A DNA stretch of 36,723 bases from a virus: the IMG/VR virus record IMGVR_UViG_3300035698_002753, positions 1 through 36,723 of that record; one strand, given 5' to 3'. The position numbers were made by a program, and so were the translations under genes. Of this stretch, positions 1-5,647 are shown one piece after another (position 1 is the first letter of the stretch; each line of letters begins with the position of its first letter). The notes under the pieces are model-generated. The model worked only from the letters and a program-made list of their open reading frames with translations. It made no database searches and had not been told where the DNA came from.

Positions 1-279
1 CGCCAGAACCGCCACCATATCCTAGCTCAGAGCAGGATCCCCGACGGAGAAGACAAGGATGCAGACAACATAGTCATGCTAGACGCTGACTTCCATGCGA
101 TGTGGCACACTATGTTTTCCAACCTCACGGTTGAGGAAGTACACGACTTCATCGACCTCATCATGCAACCCGATCAACTGATCACAAGGAAGACCATGGA
201 GCGGTTGCGCAACTACCTGAAGGCAGGAGGACTGAATGACGAAACAGCGCAAAATTACTTGCGGTCAGTGCGGGCGTGA
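1..279 (+). CDS. HNH endonuclease-like protein, C-terminal fragment cut by the window edge
   Basis: The frame is open from the first base, so the N terminus lies outside the window; an ATG at 76 would lose the motif. The visible part has an HNH-type core: an Asn-Arg-His-His start, a Ser-Arg, then 'DADNIV', and later 'FHAMWHTMF', as in phage and bacterial HNH proteins of the 'HH..SRGG..NI..L...H..WH' kind. Residues after about 45 look helical. It overlaps the next gene by 44 nt. The next gene's SD site (AGGAGG) lies inside it. It is GC-richer than the later genes. The HNH assignment is from motif only. Joining the window's end to its start puts TGA immediately before this frame, so simple circularisation does not restore the gene. 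Confidence 0.6.
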   Translation, partial: RQNRHHILAQSRIPDGEDKDADNIVMLDADFHAMWHTMFSNLTVEEVHDFIDLIMQPDQLITRKTMERLRNYLKAGGLNDETAQNYLRSVRA

Positions 280-580
280 GGTTGATACCAAGCTCCCCTT
301 GCTGATTCTACAGGTCATCGAGTATCTCGGAAACGAGATTCCCATCAAGATTCTCATCACATGGCTCTCGAAGTGCCCGTACTGCACTGAGATGTACGAC
401 GATGAGGACTCACGATACTTCGAAGACACCGAGGAGCTCGGTGCACAAGACTACAACACCCTGGTAGCCAGTGGTGTCCCCGTGATGAAACAGGTCATCG
501 AACCCGAAGAGGACGAGGAGGAGGACGTAGAGCGTCCCTCAAAGATCGGCTTCTGCTCGGAAGAAACCGATGACCGTTAA
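236..580 (+). CDS. Small Zn-ribbon-like acidic protein
   Basis: A 114-residue protein starting at ATG 236, preceded by a textbook SD (AGGAGG, 4-5 nt spacing), which is rare in this genome. It has two CxxC pairs ('CGQC' near residue 9 and 'CPYC' near 47) separated by a hydrophobic stretch, which could form a zinc ribbon. The C-terminal third is very acidic, with a run of Glu and Asp. No family is recognised. It shares the GC-rich, SD-led character of the first gene, unlike the AT-rich gene that follows. A DNA- or protein-binding role is only a guess from the cysteine pattern. Confidence 0.6.
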   Translation: MTKQRKITCGQCGREVDTKLPLLILQVIEYLGNEIPIKILITWLSKCPYCTEMYDDEDSRYFEDTEELGAQDYNTLVASGVPVMKQVIEPEEDEEEDVERPSKIGFCSEETDDR

Positions 581-589
581 CCGTAAACT

Positions 590-610
590 GGGGGAGGACA
601 AAACTCCCCC
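590..610 (+). other. 7-bp GC-rich hairpin before the first cassette gene
   Basis: GGGGGAG and CTCCCCC pair perfectly around a 7-nt loop. No T run follows, so it is not a standard intrinsic terminator. Its 3' arm is the start of the repeated box that leads into the methyltransferase gene, and its 5' arm contains an SD-like GGGGGAGG. Confidence 0.5.
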
Positions 611-635
611 GACTAAATAATAATAGAATTGTATG
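606..635 (+). repeat. 5' cassette box, copy 1 (ends at the ATG)
   Basis: A 30-bp block beginning CCCCCGACTAAATAATAATA and ending exactly at the ATG of the methyltransferase gene. It is identical to 1137-1166, which ends at the ATG of the next gene. It holds a -10-like TAGAAT three bases before the start codon and no SD. It could be a mobile promoter/start module; no shared -35 lies upstream of the two copies. Confidence 0.85.
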
Positions 636-1100
636 GCAAAATCACAAGTACAATTTACGAAGGATAATGAATATTATACCCCTAAATCATTTGTTGATAT
701 GTTCGGTACATTTGATTATGACCCTGCAACTACACAAGAAAAGGCTGATGAGTTTGGGGTTGAAAGTTATGATACGATTGAGACCGATGGATTAGTACAA
801 GACTGGACACAATATAAACGAATTTGGATAAACCCTCCCTTCACAAGAAAACATGAGTTTATAAAGAAAGCGTGGGAGACATACCAAGTTGCTAAAAATG
901 AGATTTATATTTTATTTCCTATCGAATTTTTAACTACGTTACGTTTTCATGACTCAGTTAGCGGTGGAAAACTGTTTATTCCTAATGGTCGCATAAACTT
1001 TGAAAGTGGTCTTGGTAAAAAAGGAAAATCCCCAGCGTTCGGTAGTATAGTTATGAAGCTACAAGACGAATTTGAAGTAGAAATGATTAACATTAAATAA
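633..1100 (+). CDS. Phage DNA N-6-adenine methyltransferase (Dam family-like)
   Basis: A 155-residue protein resembling the short phage DNA N-6-adenine methyltransferases. It would transfer a methyl group from S-adenosylmethionine to adenine in DNA. Visible signs are an N-terminal 'YYTPKSFVDMFG' segment, 'FDYDPAT' near residues 27-33 (compare 'LDPAA' in the family) and the catalytic NPPF motif at 67-70. A further 'FPIEFLTT...FHDSV' block and the 'GRINFE' strand are also typical. The start is the ATG that ends the 5' box; no SD is present. The stop TAA is the first base triplet of the 3' box. Likely role: protecting phage DNA from restriction. The target sequence is unknown. Confidence 0.8.
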   Translation: MAKSQVQFTKDNEYYTPKSFVDMFGTFDYDPATTQEKADEFGVESYDTIETDGLVQDWTQYKRIWINPPFTRKHEFIKKAWETYQVAKNEIYILFPIEFLTTLRFHDSVSGGKLFIPNGRINFESGLGKKGKSPAFGSIVMKLQDEFEVEMINIK

Positions 1101-1131
1101 CCCCCCAAAGCGCATCAGTACGTTCCAACTG
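1098..1131 (+). repeat. 3' cassette box, copy 1 (begins at the stop codon)
   Basis: A 34-bp block starting with the TAA stop followed by CCCCCCAAAGCGCATCAGTA and ending CGTTCCAACTG. The same block follows the genes ending at 1613 and 1945. The inner part can fold as CAGT/ACTG around an 8-nt loop. No T tract is present. Confidence 0.85.
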
Positions 1132-1136
1132 AACGC

Positions 1137-1166
1137 CCCCCGACTAAATAATAATAGAATTGTATG
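1137..1166 (+). repeat. 5' cassette box, copy 2 (ends at the ATG)
   Basis: Identical over 30 bp to 606-635 and again ending exactly on the start codon, here of the 149-residue gene. Copy 2 follows a 3' box after only 5 nt, so boxes and genes alternate like cassettes. Confidence 0.85.
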
Positions 1167-1613
1167 AAGGATAAACACATAGAAGGCACTAAGCTGCAGA
1201 ACCATTTTAATTGGAGCTTAACTCATCCATACGGTGCAAACAAAATTTGGCGTACATTTAAGTGGGCTTGTCAGCGTTTCTGGCGAGGTTGGGATGACAC
1301 AATGCCCGACTGCTTTGAACCACAACTATATATATTAGTGCAAATTGCTTGTATAGAGGCGAGTAAGCATAAAATAGTGCTTGACTACATTGAAGAGAAA
1401 GGTGATAGCGAAACATCTAAAGAGCAAAAAGAGAACTTTGAAAAAGGAAGACGGTTGTTCCAGCGCGCTGATTGGGCGTACTGGAATAATAATGAAGCTC
1501 TAGAAATAGCAGATAGCATGGACGCAATGAAGGCATATCATAAAAAAGAAGCTATAAAAAAAGAAGCTATGGACTGGTTCATAAAAAACTATCAACTATT
1601 TGAATACTTCTAA
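1164..1613 (+). CDS. Hypothetical Trp-rich phage protein (second cassette)
   Basis: A 149-residue protein of unknown function. It has an aromatic N-terminal half ('NHFNWSLTHPYGANKIWRTFKWACQRF' region, with many Trp and Phe), a central 'DDTMPDCFEPQLYILVQIACIEASKH' helix, then charged helices. It is Lys/Glu-rich towards the C terminus. Signal peptide and membrane segments are not evident. The ATG is the end of the 5' box and the TAA is the start of the second 3' box, so only the coding sequence differs from the neighbouring cassette. No SD is present. It may be a moron-type accessory gene; this rests only on position. Confidence 0.6.
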   Translation: MKDKHIEGTKLQNHFNWSLTHPYGANKIWRTFKWACQRFWRGWDDTMPDCFEPQLYILVQIACIEASKHKIVLDYIEEKGDSETSKEQKENFEKGRRLFQRADWAYWNNNEALEIADSMDAMKAYHKKEAIKKEAMDWFIKNYQLFEYF

Positions 1614-1653
1614 CCCCCCAAAGCGCATCAGTACGTTCCAACTGGTGCCTTCC
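1611..1653 (+). repeat. 3' cassette box, copy 2 (43 bp)
   Basis: It begins with the TAA stop of the preceding gene and is identical over 43 bp to 1943-1985. The first 34 bp also match 1098-1131. Here the box can extend its stem: GCGC pairs with GTGC outside CAGT/ACTG, giving an 8-bp stem with a 2-nt bulge. It runs directly into a folded RNA region. Confidence 0.85.
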
Positions 1654-1732
1654 TGTGGAGAATCCGAGAAGGGCAAAGCCCTCTGCGTATCGTGCTATAG
1701 AACGAGTATGCATCTCGGCTCTCCTCAGGAGG
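1652..1732 (+). ncRNA. Structured leader RNA with partly buried SD
   Basis: It folds as a three-way junction by eye. The outer stem is CCTG/CAGG (1652-1655 with 1726-1729), GGAGA/TCTCC and CCGAG/CTCGG, 14 pairs with small internal loops. Inside are hairpin AGGGC-AAA-GCCCT (1670-1682) and a second arm TGCGTA-TCGT/ACGA-TATGCA (1684-1712, one bulge). The outer stem uses CAGG, which overlaps the SD AGGAGG at 1727-1732, so folding could limit ribosome access. No known riboswitch class is recognised. The stems are seen; the regulatory role is inferred. Confidence 0.6.
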
Positions 1733-1756
1733 TAATAAATCATAAGTAAATTAAGT

Positions 1757-1945
1757 ATGAGAAGCCCAGAAGAGAAGGAGGAAATAATTCAAAATCTCGA
1801 AGAAGATATAGGTATCGAAGAGATGCAATATCAAACTTGTTTGGAGCATCAAACAGATACCGCACAATTTATAGCTGGACAAGCGAAACATCGCAAGAAA
1901 ATTGATGCCATGATTGAAGAACTGAACGATTTGAAAACAAAATAA
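1757..1945 (+). CDS. Small charged helical protein (third cassette)
   Basis: A 62-residue, Glu/Lys-rich protein that is probably almost all alpha-helical, with a 'EEKEEIIQNLEEDI' start and 'HRKKIDAMIEELNDLK' end typical of short coiled coils. Function unknown. ATG 1757 lies 24 nt after a strong SD (1727-1732), too far for normal initiation. In-frame ATC 1739 and ATA 1742 sit at normal SD distance, so a longer product with a non-canonical start is possible. Its TAA is the first triplet of the third 3' box. The folded leader at 1652-1732 directly precedes it and may regulate it. Confidence 0.55.
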   Translation: MRSPEEKEEIIQNLEEDIGIEEMQYQTCLEHQTDTAQFIAGQAKHRKKIDAMIEELNDLKTK

Positions 1946-1985
1946 CCCCCCAAAGCGCATCAGTACGTTCCAACTGGTGCCTTCC
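1943..1985 (+). repeat. 3' cassette box, copy 3 (43 bp)
   Basis: Third copy, again starting with the TAA stop of the upstream gene and identical over 43 bp to 1611-1653. It is followed at once by the tRNA-like RNA, just as copy 2 is followed by a folded RNA. Confidence 0.85.
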
Positions 1986-1988
1986 AAT

Positions 1989-2073
1989 CTAATCTTGAGT
2001 AGCGGATACGGGCAGACCGCTTTTGTTCGATCAGGCAGAAGTAGCAGGTTCGACTCCTGCCTATCAAGATTAG
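1989..2073 (+). ncRNA. tRNA-like RNA (non-canonical)
   Basis: An 85-nt element closed by a perfect 10-bp stem (CTAATCTTGA with TCAAGATTAG). It has a D-arm-like hairpin (AGCGG, loop with GGG, CCGCT; 2001-2021) and a canonical T-arm: GCAGG, loop TTCGACT, CCTGC (2044-2060). A bulged G and a TAG/CTA extension join the acceptor-like stem. I find no good 5-bp anticodon stem or T33-plus-anticodon loop, and no CCA end. So it is not called a tRNA; it could be a decayed tRNA or a tRNA mimic. A strong SD (GGAGG, 2077-2081) follows immediately. Confidence 0.55.
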
Positions 2074-2086
2074 TTTGGAGGCAACA

Positions 2087-2209
2087 ATGTCAGCTTGGCT
2101 CGAAGCACATGAGTACGTTAGGTACTCCGCAATCGTTCTTTCCGTAATCACCATCTACTTCGTGTACCGTTACCAGAGTCCCTGGCGGACTCGCAACAGA
2201 GGAGTGTGA
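2087..2209 (+). CDS. Small single-pass membrane protein
   Basis: A 40-residue product beginning MSAWLEAHEYVRYSAIVLSV, with one hydrophobic segment (about residues 13-27) and a basic C-terminal tail ('WRTRNRGV'). The start is chosen from the SD GGAGG five bases before ATG. GC content and SD use match the first 580 bp rather than the AT-rich genes. It sits directly downstream of the tRNA-like RNA. Function unknown; size and topology would fit a small holin-like or superinfection-exclusion protein, but nothing specific shows that. Confidence 0.6.
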   Translation: MSAWLEAHEYVRYSAIVLSVITIYFVYRYQSPWRTRNRGV

Positions 2210-2225
2210 TTATATCTCGGCACTG

Positions 2226-2263
2226 GGAGCTGTCGTAAATGAGGTCCAACCCCTCTAAGCTCC
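2226..2263 (+). other. Nested hairpin with T-arm-like tip
   Basis: GGAGCT (2226-2231) pairs with AGCTCC (2258-2263), enclosing GAGG-TCCAACC-CCTC, a 4-bp hairpin with a 7-nt loop like a tRNA T-arm. TCTCCTAATTTT follows, so it might be a weak terminator for the 40-residue gene. It lies in the 80-bp gap before the next gene. Confidence 0.4.
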
Positions 2264-2289
2264 TCTCCTAATTTTGATAACAAGACAAT

Positions 2290-2514
2290 ATGAAAAAAGA
2301 AACAAAAATTAATATATTCATAGTCATCTTCATTATAATGATAACGGTGGCAGCCTCGCTAGGCGGATGGTTAATGATAAAAACTGAAGCTAAAAGCAAA
2401 GCAAACGCAGAGGAGCAGTGTCATGAGATGGTAGAGCTGATACAACCAGACTCATACATTGTCGATGGATTTGATTGTTTCATTTTTATCAACGGAGAGA
2501 TTACTGAGTTATAA
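2290..2514 (+). CDS. Small membrane-anchored protein
   Basis: A 74-residue protein with a short Lys-rich N terminus and a strong hydrophobic segment at about residues 9-30, then a soluble tail with two Cys (about 44 and 63). It could be a type II membrane protein or carry an uncleaved signal anchor. No SD is present; ATG follows an A-rich stretch. AT-rich like the main phage genes. No family recognised. It lies at the end of the left plus-strand block, facing the minus-strand lysis genes, so an accessory role in lysis or exclusion is possible but unproven. Confidence 0.6.
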   Translation: MKKETKINIFIVIFIIMITVAASLGGWLMIKTEAKSKANAEEQCHEMVELIQPDSYIVDGFDCFIFINGEITEL

Positions 2515-2606
2515 ACCCACTGCACCCTCTCATCGCAACATGTCTATTCGGAGGCTTTGCATTAGCATGGACTCTTCTAAAGTTCTACGAAGCAGTGTGG
2601 GGATAG
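2511..2606 (+). CDS. Possible 31-residue membrane peptide, non-canonical start
   Basis: An open frame overlapping the stop of the previous gene encodes a hydrophobic peptide reading I/M-N-P-L-H-P-L-I-A-T-C-L-F-G-G-F-A-L-A-W, then T-L-L-K-F-Y-E-A-V-W-G. This is a convincing single transmembrane segment with an amphipathic end. The first in-frame codon in a start-like place is ATA (2511), in 'GTTATAAAC'; a CTG at 2520 is another option. No ATG, GTG or TTG start fits. It may be a gene whose ATG mutated to ATA, or chance. Confidence 0.3.
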   Translation: MNPLHPLIATCLFGGFALAWTLLKFYEAVWG

Positions 2607-2662
2607 CGTTTTACGTGATGCCTAGTACCCTTGAAACGCTTAGAACGCAACACAGATCAAAC

Positions 2663-2684
2663 AAAAAAGCCCCGTTTAGGGGCT
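2663..2684 (-). terminator. Intrinsic terminator of the leftward block
   Basis: AGCCCC-GTTTA-GGGGCT forms a 6-bp GC-rich stem. On the minus strand it is followed by six U (A run 2663-2668 on plus). It lies just after the last minus-strand gene (stop at 2701). On the plus strand it is followed only by ATTTGC, so it acts mainly leftward. Confidence 0.85.
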
Positions 2685-2700
2685 ATTTGCTATCTCTTGT

Positions 2701-2898
2701 TTACTTGATGGCTTTTGTTGTATCCCATCGCAAAGCTAGGTTTACTAGCGCCATTGCAAGACCAACATACGCTACCTCTGTGTAATCTCCATCCATCATG
2801 AACTGTTGTACTAGACCTAGAACGGCAGCTAGAACAGCAAGTCCGTTAATCCACATTACTCGTGATTGCCACCATCTCTTTATTTGTGCTTTTGCCAT
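2701..2898 (-). CDS. Putative holin / small lysis membrane protein
   Basis: A 65-residue protein with a basic, Trp-rich N terminus ('KRWWQSRVMWIN'), two hydrophobic segments (about residues 16-30 and 43-57) and a short C-terminal tail. It resembles small phage membrane proteins whose pattern is 'SR..WIN..A...A.LG.......', often found beside endolysins. It is the last gene before the terminator and follows the C39-like peptidase gene. A holin would form the membrane lesion that releases the endolysin. Assignment comes from topology and neighbours. No SD; AT-rich spacer before ATG. Confidence 0.6.
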   Translation of the reverse strand: MAKAQIKRWWQSRVMWINGLAVLAAVLGLVQQFMMDGDYTEVAYVGLAMALVNLALRWDTTKAIK

Positions 2899-2914
2899 AT
2901 TATCTTTTTATGAT

Positions 2915-3583
2915 TTATTTTTTAACTTGTATCTTGTTTAAGTCTGCATTTGTTATTCCTTCTGCATGCTCCTTCATAAACTCGATTATATTATCAGGGT
3001 GCAAATACTCGCGCTGTCCATCTGGGTGAATAAACCATAGCTCTCCTCGGTTCTCTACCTGTAAGAAGTATGGATAGTCACGATTAGCACATTCTTTTGA
3101 GAAGGTTGCATCAATCTCGCTTGGCTTTTCTTTTATTGCCTTTGCCTCAAAATACGCTGCGCCTGTAATCTTCTTATAAGTTTTAAAACAGTTCTTCTTC
3201 TTTCCGTCCCAAGGGTCAATGATTGTATAGTCTTGACTAAATGTATTCTTTCTTACAGCCACTACCCAATGACAATGATCCACCTCAAGGATAACTGCCG
3301 TGTTGATTCCCTTTAGTGCTTTCTGAAGACCCATGTCGTTATGCCCATGCTCACGAAGAACAAACCTCATCTTATCCAGATTTAGGTGACTCCAAATAAT
3401 CAATCCGCTATCTGTATAATTGTGTACGTTATGGGCCATCTCCAAAGGGCTTTTATGGCACCCGAAGTAATCTGAGAGCATTGATATAGCTGTAGTGGTA
3501 CAACCGTATCTACCCACTGTAAGAGTAGAAGCTCCAAGTTTATCCTTAGACCATCGTGTATCTCGCTGTGATAAATGTTTCAT
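2915..3583 (-). CDS. C39-like cysteine peptidase, putative endolysin
   Basis: A 222-residue protein with a papain-like C39-family pattern at the N terminus: 'LSQRDTRWSKDKLG', then 'GRYGCTTTA' with the likely nucleophile Cys28, 'DHCHWVVAV' with the likely catalytic His105, and 'IIDPWDG' with Asp123. It would cleave a peptide bond, plausibly in peptidoglycan cross-links given its place between XhlA-like and holin-like genes. The C-terminal region (about 150-222) is unrecognised and may be a wall-binding part. No signal peptide is seen, so export would need a holin. It could instead be a non-lytic peptidase. Junction to the upstream gene is TAG-T-ATG. Confidence 0.7.
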   Translation of the reverse strand: MKHLSQRDTRWSKDKLGASTLTVGRYGCTTTAISMLSDYFGCHKSPLEMAHNVHNYTDSGLIIWSHLNLDKMRFVLREHGHNDMGLQKALKGINTAVILEVDHCHWVVAVRKNTFSQDYTIIDPWDGKKKNCFKTYKKITGAAYFEAKAIKEKPSEIDATFSKECANRDYPYFLQVENRGELWFIHPDGQREYLHPDNIIEFMKEHAEGITNADLNKIQVKK

Positions 3584-3584
3584 A

Positions 3585-3824
3585 CTAAAATATTTTATCT
3601 ATAATTTCTTTTAACATTAAGGGTATTCCTACTATAGCTAGACTGCCATAAACGTATACCTGCCATCTAAACTTGGTATTCTTAACGACCTGACCGTTTA
3701 ATTCCTTTAGATGAGTATTCACCAGTTTGTGATCTTTATCGTTTTCATTAAAGCGTAATTCGAGTACTTCTCGAATACCTTTTATCATAACTGCTAATTC
3801 TCCATTTGATGGCCCCTCCGACAT
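3585..3824 (-). CDS. XhlA-like holin-associated membrane protein
   Basis: A 79-residue protein using ATG at 3824; an in-frame TTG three codons upstream is less likely. The N-terminal two-thirds is an amphipathic helix ('ELAVMIKGIREVLELRFNEN...'), and residues about 56-76 form one transmembrane segment ('VYVYGSLAIVGIPLMLKEII'). This layout matches small phage proteins such as haemolysin XhlA, which sit beside holins and endolysins. It probably helps lysis at the inner membrane. Family assignment is by topology and position, not strict motif. Confidence 0.55.
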   Translation of the reverse strand: MSEGPSNGELAVMIKGIREVLELRFNENDKDHKLVNTHLKELNGQVVKNTKFRWQVYVYGSLAIVGIPLMLKEIIDKIF

Positions 3825-3826
3825 AC

Positions 3827-3856
3827 TTGACAAGTTAGTTGATTTATGTGTATTAT
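3827..3856 (+). promoter_or_regulatory. Plus-strand promoter inside the leftward block
   Basis: A consensus -35 TTGACA (3827-3832), an 18-bp spacer and TATTAT as -10 (3851-3856). Predicted transcription start is about 3863, immediately before ATG 3865. It lies in the only sizeable gap between tail and lysis genes and points against them. Confidence 0.5.
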
Positions 3857-3864
3857 TTAGTTAT

Positions 3865-3930
3865 ATGGCTTGGATACTCGTTATCGGCATCACAATTTAT
3901 TTAGTCTACAGTGGAAAGAATCTACTGTAA
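3865..3930 (+). CDS. Possible 21-residue membrane peptide, antisense to the tail-lysis junction
   Basis: The frame begins MAWILVIGITIYLVY and ends with a short basic tail, forming a single transmembrane helix. The start context (TTATATGGC) matches the usual start context of this phage, and a near-consensus promoter would begin transcription at or just before the ATG. Its last nine bases overlap the end of the minus-strand 574-residue gene. It resembles small hydrophobic toxins or holin modulators in size only. It is short enough to be chance. Confidence 0.4.
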   Translation: MAWILVIGITIYLVYSGKNLL

Positions 3931-5646
3931 TCTAGGAGCATTTTGTATTGCTCTTGTTACCCTGTTTGATTCAGTTGGCAATGTACCGAGGTCTTGTAAT
4001 CTTTGTGTTGCCTCTTGTTGCGTAAACTGACGGCTTGCGTCGTCACCTTGGCTTGCTAAAACTGGCCCCTGTCCCAATAACTTTGTTCCAGCTCTTTGCT
4101 CCATTAGATTAGCAAGGAATATTCTTGCCTCTTCTACTGTTTTTATGTGGCTAGGTAGTGATCCTGAATCCATCAGCTCACGAATAACCTTGGCGGATAT
4201 TCTTTCTACGCTTCCGAATCGTGATACCAAGCGTGTTAATATTTCACCACTTGCTAAAGCGCCAACTGGCCCCATCTTAATACCTGCTACTGTACCGATA
4301 AGTCTTGTTGCCCCACGTCCTAATCTTCCACCTTTCACTGCGTCACCTGATATTTTCTCTAAGAAATTACTAGCCATTATAGACTTCCGCATTTCCTTAT
4401 TAAGATTAGTAACGATGGGGTCTGCTACAACTTCTTCAATCCTATTCATTAATCCTCTACCGATAGCTTGTGCTGTTGGCTTTTTTTGTGGGGACAACAT
4501 CTCAAATCCTAACTTCCAATAGTTCCTTTTAATCTGGTTAGCTGTAGGAAGATCAATCAATGATCCACCTGCTCGTTGCATCTCAGCTTCTATAAAATCT
4601 TTAGCTACTTTTTGACGTTGCAGAACTGTTAGTGCGTCTATCGAAGTATCTTGTGCTATATCTCTGCTTACTGCATTTCCTATATCAACAAGATTGACCA
4701 ATTTAGAATCTTTCCAAGGTTTCAATATACTCTGTAATGAATCTTCCAATGTATCCATTACTTCTTTCTTAGAACTTTCTGCAATTTCTTTAGTCAAAAA
4801 CTTTGTACCAGCGTCATTTGTATTTAGTACAACACCGTTCTTCACAAGATACTCAGACAAATTCTCTCCTGTTTTTTGTTGAAAATCATCAATAAGCGTT
4901 ATCTGCTTTTTAGAGCCACCCAAGATGTTATCATAAACACTGGTTGCATTTCGTACCTGTTCTTCTATAGGTAATTTACTTGTACCAATACCAAACTTAG
5001 CCCCTGCCTCTTGCACTGCATCGCCTCCTGCTCTAACTAACGGCGCTGCCTTTTTAAATGCGTTCACTCCCAACCTTCCTGCCCCTGCTAGTCCTGCTCC
5101 TGTTACACCACCTATTGTTCCACCCACTAATCCCGATCCAATAACCGATCCTATTGTAGCGTCTTGATTTTGTAGTTCTGCTCCAACTCCAGCACCTGTT
5201 CCTGCTACTACACCACCTATACCTAATCCTTTAACTGCTTGCCCTAGGGTGGCTTTTCCAACTCCCTTTACTACATTAGCCCCAACACTTGCTGGCGCTG
5301 CATAACTTCCTATTTCGAGTCCTGTACCAACAATGTCGGCTATACCACGTCCTGTGGACAACATCTCGCCTGTGTCTTGGTTTACTCCGACTGGTCGTGC
5401 TGTACCCAATGGGCCAAAGCTACGTTCCTTTGTAGTAGCCTCACCGATCCTTTGCATCTCCTCTTGTGAGATACCACCTGGGAGTGACCCTAAAAGCGTA
5501 CCTGCCCCTTCGAGGGTATTGAGTGCTGATGCTGTTCCTTTTAAGAAAGGTTTGGCTAAGCTTTGCACGAAGCCACCTGACTTCTTAGTCTGGCCCTGCA
5601 GACCTCTCTGTTGTTCTTCTGGTGTTAAAATTGATTGTATTGCCAT
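3922..5646 (-). CDS. Gly/Ala-rich hydrophobic virion protein (putative ejection protein)
   Basis: A 574-residue protein. Residues about 25-200 are rich in Gly, Ala and Val, with repeated 'GxxxG'-like hydrophobic blocks ('GIGGVVAGTGAGVG', 'GLVGGTIGGVTGAGL') that could insert in membranes. The middle (about 220-430) is helical and charged; a second Gly-rich block follows near 440-470. No enzyme motif is recognised. Position, downstream of the M23-like protein and before lysis genes, fits internal or ejected virion proteins of short-tailed phages that help DNA cross the envelope. Function is inferred. Junction with the upstream gene is TAA-T-ATG. Confidence 0.5.
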   Translation of the reverse strand: MAIQSILTPEEQQRGLQGQTKKSGGFVQSLAKPFLKGTASALNTLEGAGTLLGSLPGGISQEEMQRIGEATTKERSFGPLGTARPVGVNQDTGEMLSTGRGIADIVGTGLEIGSYAAPASVGANVVKGVGKATLGQAVKGLGIGGVVAGTGAGVGAELQNQDATIGSVIGSGLVGGTIGGVTGAGLAGAGRLGVNAFKKAAPLVRAGGDAVQEAGAKFGIGTSKLPIEEQVRNATSVYDNILGGSKKQITLIDDFQQKTGENLSEYLVKNGVVLNTNDAGTKFLTKEIAESSKKEVMDTLEDSLQSILKPWKDSKLVNLVDIGNAVSRDIAQDTSIDALTVLQRQKVAKDFIEAEMQRAGGSLIDLPTANQIKRNYWKLGFEMLSPQKKPTAQAIGRGLMNRIEEVVADPIVTNLNKEMRKSIMASNFLEKISGDAVKGGRLGRGATRLIGTVAGIKMGPVGALASGEILTRLVSRFGSVERISAKVIRELMDSGSLPSHIKTVEEARIFLANLMEQRAGTKLLGQGPVLASQGDDASRQFTQQEATQRLQDLGTLPTESNRVTRAIQNAPRLQ

Positions 5647-5647
5647 A

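Noticed and set aside
1098-1985. Integron with attC sites
   Set aside because: GTTCCAAC resembles a core-like palindrome, but there is no paired R/L box structure with spacer and no integrase gene in the window.
1989-2073. Calling this a functional tRNA gene
   Set aside because: No acceptable anticodon stem and loop with T33, a bulge in the acceptor-like stem and no CCA; reported as tRNA-like instead.
1751-2154. Minus-strand frames opposite the small cassette gene and tRNA-like RNA
   Set aside because: They oppose better supported plus-strand features and show low-complexity hydrophobic or random composition.
2459-2785. 108-residue plus-strand frame
   Set aside because: It crosses the terminator and runs antisense into the holin-like gene; the sequence is not protein-like. 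The overlapping 31-residue frame is a better candidate.
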